Source: DASPWW01 sp963756745
GTDB lineage: Bacteria > Actinomycetota > Thermoleophilia > Solirubrobacterales > 70-9
NCBI GenBank assembly: GCA_963756745.1
Contig: CAVWOU010000010.1
Coordinates: 372,001 to 436,000, forward strand
Length of the DNA: 64,000 bases
Direction of reading: 5' to 3'
The notes below the pieces were generated by a model. It made no database searches. It saw only the letters and a list, made by a program, of their open reading frames with translations, and had not been told where the DNA came from. How positions within the stretch are numbered: position 1 is the stretch's first letter; every line of letters begins with the position of its first letter. Shown here one piece after another: positions 61,220 through 64,000 of this stretch. The translations under genes and the position numbers were made by a program.

Positions 61220-61799
61220 GTGGAAGGGGTCGGGGAGGCTTTGACGCGGCGGAGGATGGTGCCCGCCAGCTGGGCCTCGCCGGCTGTGCTCATCGCGGCC
61301 GCGCTGACGGGCCTCGGCCTCGTCCTCGCCTCGTCTACCTCGACCAGCAGAGCCTGTACGCGGACGATCTGTCGACGGCGTTGATCGTCACCGGGCAGGG
61401 GCTCGGCGAGGTGATCGATCGCGTCCCAGACGGACCAGGTGATCACCCCGCCGCTCTTCTTCGTGGTCAGCTGGCTGACGGCGAAGCTGCGAGACTCGAC
61501 GTCGTGGCTACAGGTGCCGTCGCTTCTGGCCGGCACCGCCACCATCCCGCTCGTCTACCTCCTCGGCGCGAAGACCATCGGCCGGCCGGCGGGTCTCGTC
61601 GGCGCCGCGCTCACGGCGTTGAGCCCGTACCTGATCTTTTACTCGACCGAGGCGCGTGCGTACGCGTTGGTCTTGCTGCTGGTTCTGCTGTCGACCCTCG
61701 CCCTCCTCACCGCCCTCGACACCGGCCGGCGCCGCTGGTTGGGGCGCCTATGCAGCGTTGTCCTGCGCGGTCATGTACACGCATTACTCGGGCGCCTAT
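61220..61799 (+). pseudogene. Truncated GT-C (PMT/ArnT-like) glycosyltransferase
   Basis: GTG 61220. SWASPAVLIAAALTGLGLV, then (after shifts near 61330 and 61435) VYLDQQSLYADDLSTALIV with the DD of the first external loop, TPPLFFVVSWLTAKL, AKTIGRPAGLVGAALTALSP, YLIFYSTEARAYALVLLLVL (the EARAYA signature) and, after another shift near 61735, CAVMYTHYSGA. The protein then stops matching and joins a GT2 fragment. Roughly the first third of a normal 500-600-residue GT-C protein remains. Confidence 0.65.
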
Positions 61800-62150
61800 C
61801 GCTACGACACCGCCGTCCGGGATCGTGGCGTCGTGGGGTTACAACCTGCTCGTGCGCCTGCTGTTCAGGGTCAAGATCCGCGACGTGGATTGCTCGTTCA
61901 AGGTCTTCAGGCGGGAGGTGCTCGACAAGATCACGATCGAGTGCGACGACTTCTTCGTCGACACGGAGCTGATCGCCAAGGCGCGGAAGTGGAACTTCCG
62001 CATCGCCGAGAAGGGCGTGCGCCACTATCCCCGGGTTGCCGGGGAGACGAGCGTCAACCCGGGCGACGTTCCGCGAACCCTGCGAACCGTTCTGCGCATG
62101 TGGCAACGTATCCACTATCCGACCCGACGTCAGGTCGAGGCGACAGCGCA
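61800..62150 (+). pseudogene. C-terminal fragment of a DPM1-like GT2
   Basis: Begins inside the enzyme at YRYDTAVRDR and, after a shift near 61830, continues WGYNLLVRLLFRVKIRDVDC, SFKVFRREVLDKI, FFVDTELIAKARKWNFRIAE and GDVPRTLRTVLRMWQRIHYP, the C-terminal third of polyprenyl-phosphate GT2 enzymes. The catalytic N-terminal two-thirds are absent. Upstream it joins the GT-C piece, downstream a methyltransferase piece. Confidence 0.65.
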
Positions 62151-62330
62151 CGCTGCGGCCCGGCGGCATGCTGCTGCTAAGCGTGCCGGCGTACCGGTAC
62201 CCGCCTGTCCTACTTCAACACGATCCTGTTTGCGCCGATCGCGGTCGTGCGCCTCTTGCGTCGGGTCCAGACTCGGCCACCAGAGCTGCAAGAGAGCCTG
62301 GCTTCACCCGCGGTGCGATGCTGTCGATCG
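62150..62330 (+). pseudogene. Methyltransferase fragment with internal deletion
   Basis: LRPGGMLLLSVPAYRY is the post-motif-III strand of a class I methyltransferase. In complete homologues about 40 residues follow before LSYFNTILFAPIAVVRLLRR, but here the two are joined directly with a frame change near 62202. The fragment then runs antisense into the 3' end of the hydrolase gene. Third piece of a chain of truncated genes. Confidence 0.5.
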
Positions 62331-63518
62331 CCGGCGCAACAGCCACGCCGCCGCAGCACAGACAGCGAGCGCGCCGCCCACGACGGCCCACGTCGGAGGC
62401 CGGTTGTCGTCGCTTCCCTCCACGTCATGGCCAGTGGGGGTGCCGGTGCTCAGCGCGGAGTATGCCGTCCACGCAGGCCTCGGGTTCCCGCCGGCATCGA
62501 ACAGCCCGGCGGTGCGGCACCACGAGCATGCCGGCTGGCTGGCGGGCGGATCACGCCACGCGTACCACAGCAGCCGCGCGACGTTCCACTCTTCCCGCTT
62601 GGCCTCGAGGAGTTCGAAAGCCCCGCGGAGCATTTCGGCCTGGCCGTTGATCGTTTCGACAAGCCTCCCATCGCCGCTCGGGGTCGCGCCCCAACCGAGC
62701 TCGGTGACCCAGATCGGCGTCCCGCGATCCTGATGCGAGGCGAGCACTTCCCGAAAGGCGACGAGCTGACTCCGCACCCCGGCGAGATGCGGGGCGTACG
62801 TGTGGACCGCGACGGCGTCGAAGTCGGGGCGTGCCCCGGTCCAGTACAGGCCGTCGAGGAACTCGGGTCCCTGGATCGCGCCAGGCTTGTCGGGGTCGCC
62901 CGACAGACCCCCGACCAGGATCGTCGCGCCGGGATCGGCCATCGTGATCGCCCGCGCCGAGATCTGCAGCAGCTCGGCGTAACCATCCACCGAGGGTTTC
63001 GGCGCGTAGAACTGAGGCACGTTCGGCTCGTTCCAGATCTCCCACACTCTCACGGGGCGCCGAGGGACCGAGGGATTGTCGTTCCAAAAGCTCCCGCCCG
63101 GCCCGTAGCGGCCGGCGACCTCGTTCAGAAACGCGGCCCACGCAAGCTTTGCGGGACCCGAGCCGAGCGGTGGCAGGGGGCTCGGCTGCCCGCGGTCGCC
63201 CGCGTCGCACTGGACCACGAAACACGGCGTGCCGTACACGACTGGGAGCGGCTCGATCCCGTTCTCCACCAGGCCTCGGACGAGCCGATCGCTCGCAGTC
63301 CAGTCAAGTGGTGCGCCGCGGCTCAGCTGCATCGAGGGCCACGAGATTGCCAGCCGGTAGGTCCGCACGCCCCCCTCGCGCATCAGGGCGAACTCCCGCT
63401 CGCCCAGCTCGGTCGAGGCGACGACGCCGAAGAAGCGAGGACGCTCGGTCGAGGCGCCTGCCGAGCCGGCCGCGAACAGGACGCAGAGCAGTGCGGCGGC
63501 CGTGGCACGGCAGAGCAT
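62304..63518 (-). CDS. Clan-A glycoside hydrolase with signal peptide and C-terminal membrane anchor
   Basis: 404 residues, intact. Signal peptide MLCRATAAALLCVLFAAGSA, then FFGVVASTELGEREFALMRE and VRTYRLAISWPSMQLSRGAP. Catalytic glutamates lie in VWEIWNEPNVPQFYAP (acid/base) and PIWVTELGWGATP (nucleophile). FDAVAVHTYAPHLAGVRSQL and LLWYAWRDPP resemble the 48417 hydrolase. The C-terminus has a membrane helix (WAVVGGALAVCAAAAWLL) and RRRS tail, so it is held at the surface. Probable polysaccharide-processing enzyme of the GH5/GH39-like group. Confidence 0.85.
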   Translation of the reverse strand: MLCRATAAALLCVLFAAGSAGASTERPRFFGVVASTELGEREFALMREGGVRTYRLAISWPSMQLSRGAPLDWTASDRLVRGLVENGIEPLPVVYGTPCFVVQCDAGDRGQPSPLPPLGSGPAKLAWAAFLNEVAGRYGPGGSFWNDNPSVPRRPVRVWEIWNEPNVPQFYAPKPSVDGYAELLQISARAITMADPGATILVGGLSGDPDKPGAIQGPEFLDGLYWTGARPDFDAVAVHTYAPHLAGVRSQLVAFREVLASHQDRGTPIWVTELGWGATPSGDGRLVETINGQAEMLRGAFELLEAKREEWNVARLLWYAWRDPPASQPACSWCRTAGLFDAGGNPRPAWTAYSALSTGTPTGHDVEGSDDNRPPTWAVVGGALAVCAAAAWLLRRRSTASHRG

Positions 63519-63531
63519 GGGCCAGGCGGGA

Positions 63532-64000
63532 CTAGTGCTCGAGCACCAGCCCGAGGAAGCGCTGCGTGCGCTCGTTCTTCGGGTGCTCGAGGACCTCGTG
63601 CGGCGCTCCCTGCTCGACGACCACGCCCTGGTCCATGAAGACGACCTGGTCGGCCGACGTCGCGGGCGAAGCCCATCTCGTGGGTGACGACGATCATCGT
63701 CATCCCCTCGTCGGCGAGCTCGCGCATCACGTCGAGCACCTCCTTGATCAGCTCCGGGTCGAGCGCGCTCGTCACCTCGTCGAAGAGCATCACGTGCGGG
63801 TCCATCGCCAGCGCCCGCGCGATCGCGACGCGCTGCTGCTGGCCGCCCGAGAGCCGCTCGGGGTACTCGTCGACCTTGTCGGCGAGCCCCACCCGCGTCG
63901 AGCAGCGCCTCGGCCTTCTCCTCGCGCCTCGCTCGCCGGAGCGCCCGAGCACCTTCTTCTGCGCGAGGACGACGTTCTCGAGCGCGCGTCTTGTGCGGGA
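63532..64000 (-). CDS. Polar amino-acid ABC transporter ATPase (GlnQ-like; partial, frameshifted)
   Basis: The visible part starts beyond the Walker A motif. GLADKVDEYPERLSGGQQQR (signature), VAIARALAMDPHVMLFDEVT (Walker B), SALDPELIKEVLDVMRELAD and IVVTHEMGFARDV (H-loop) are typical of GlnQ/HisP ATPases. After a shift near 63665 the natural end reads VVEQGAPHEVLEHPKNERTQ followed by FLGLVLEH and TAG at 63532. Another shift near 63895 lies upstream. The 5' half is outside the window. Confidence 0.88.

Noticed and set aside
1..64000. tRNA or rRNA genes, including tRNA attachment sites near the repeats
   Set aside because: No cloverleaf-like segment or rRNA stretch was recognised on either strand by eye. 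A covariance-model scan would be decisive; a hit overlapping one of the att-like copies would change the interpretation of the integration site.

Overview
The window is high-GC DNA with short intergenic gaps, GTG and TTG starts, a Rieske/SUF iron-sulfur system, a zinc-uptake locus, a wax ester/triacylglycerol synthase and small single-helix membrane proteins. This mix suggests an actinobacterium, most likely a Thermoleophilia/Solirubrobacterales-type soil lineage. That placement is inferred from gene content; there is no rRNA. Many reading frames carry single-base shifts, including housekeeping genes (sufS, sufD, htpX, moeB-like, a histidine kinase), while ispH, sufB, sufC and znuBC are intact. 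Much of the breakage is therefore probably consensus error from an indel-prone assembly, and 'frameshifted' below does not by itself mean 'dead'.

Layout. 1-2.2 kb: HAD hydrolase, unknown protein and FxsA (- strand), and a sufT-like DUF59 gene (+). 2.2-8.6 kb: an accessory stretch in which the last 13 codons of the sufT-like gene recur three more times (5471, 7082, 8540), the pattern left by integrative elements using the 3' end of a gene as attachment site. Its cargo is a degraded XRE regulator and HNH endonuclease, a secreted heme peroxidase, small ABM-fold proteins, a Gmad2/LysM protein and an RTX-repeat protein. 8.7-17.7 kb: another ABM protein, a GT2/RTX chimera, subtilisin, WS/DGAT, M28 peptidase, GH3 hydrolase, ispH, a cysteine-less thioredoxin-like protein and a TenA-like protein. 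17.9-20.9 kb: znuA divergent from zur-znuC-znuB, with a Fur-type box between them.

21-39 kb: first surface-glycan block (GT2 enzymes, TylF-type methyltransferases, a sulfotransferase, a Wzm/Wzt exporter, a PhyH dioxygenase, a WsaF-like transferase). It lies inside what looks like one SUF operon: Rrf2-sufC-sufS-sufU (42.0-39.0 kb) and Rieske-sufB-sufD (27.7-24.7 kb) are both on the - strand, separated by 11.3 kb of glycan genes.

42-47.7 kb: GNAT, SDR, a NarL-type two-component pair, HtpX, a rhodanese-MoeB fusion and a MoaD/ThiS-like carrier. 47.8-63.5 kb: second glycan block with an O-antigen-ligase-like polymerase, initiating sugar phosphotransferase, GT2/GT4 enzymes, a lipid-linked GT2, a large GT-C-like membrane protein, a string of truncated gene pieces, and two clan-A glycoside hydrolases at its edges. 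The window ends in an amino-acid ABC transporter ATPase. Together the two blocks can start, extend, methylate, sulfate, export and polymerise a cell-surface polysaccharide. No CRISPR array, tRNA, rRNA or intact integrase/transposase was seen.
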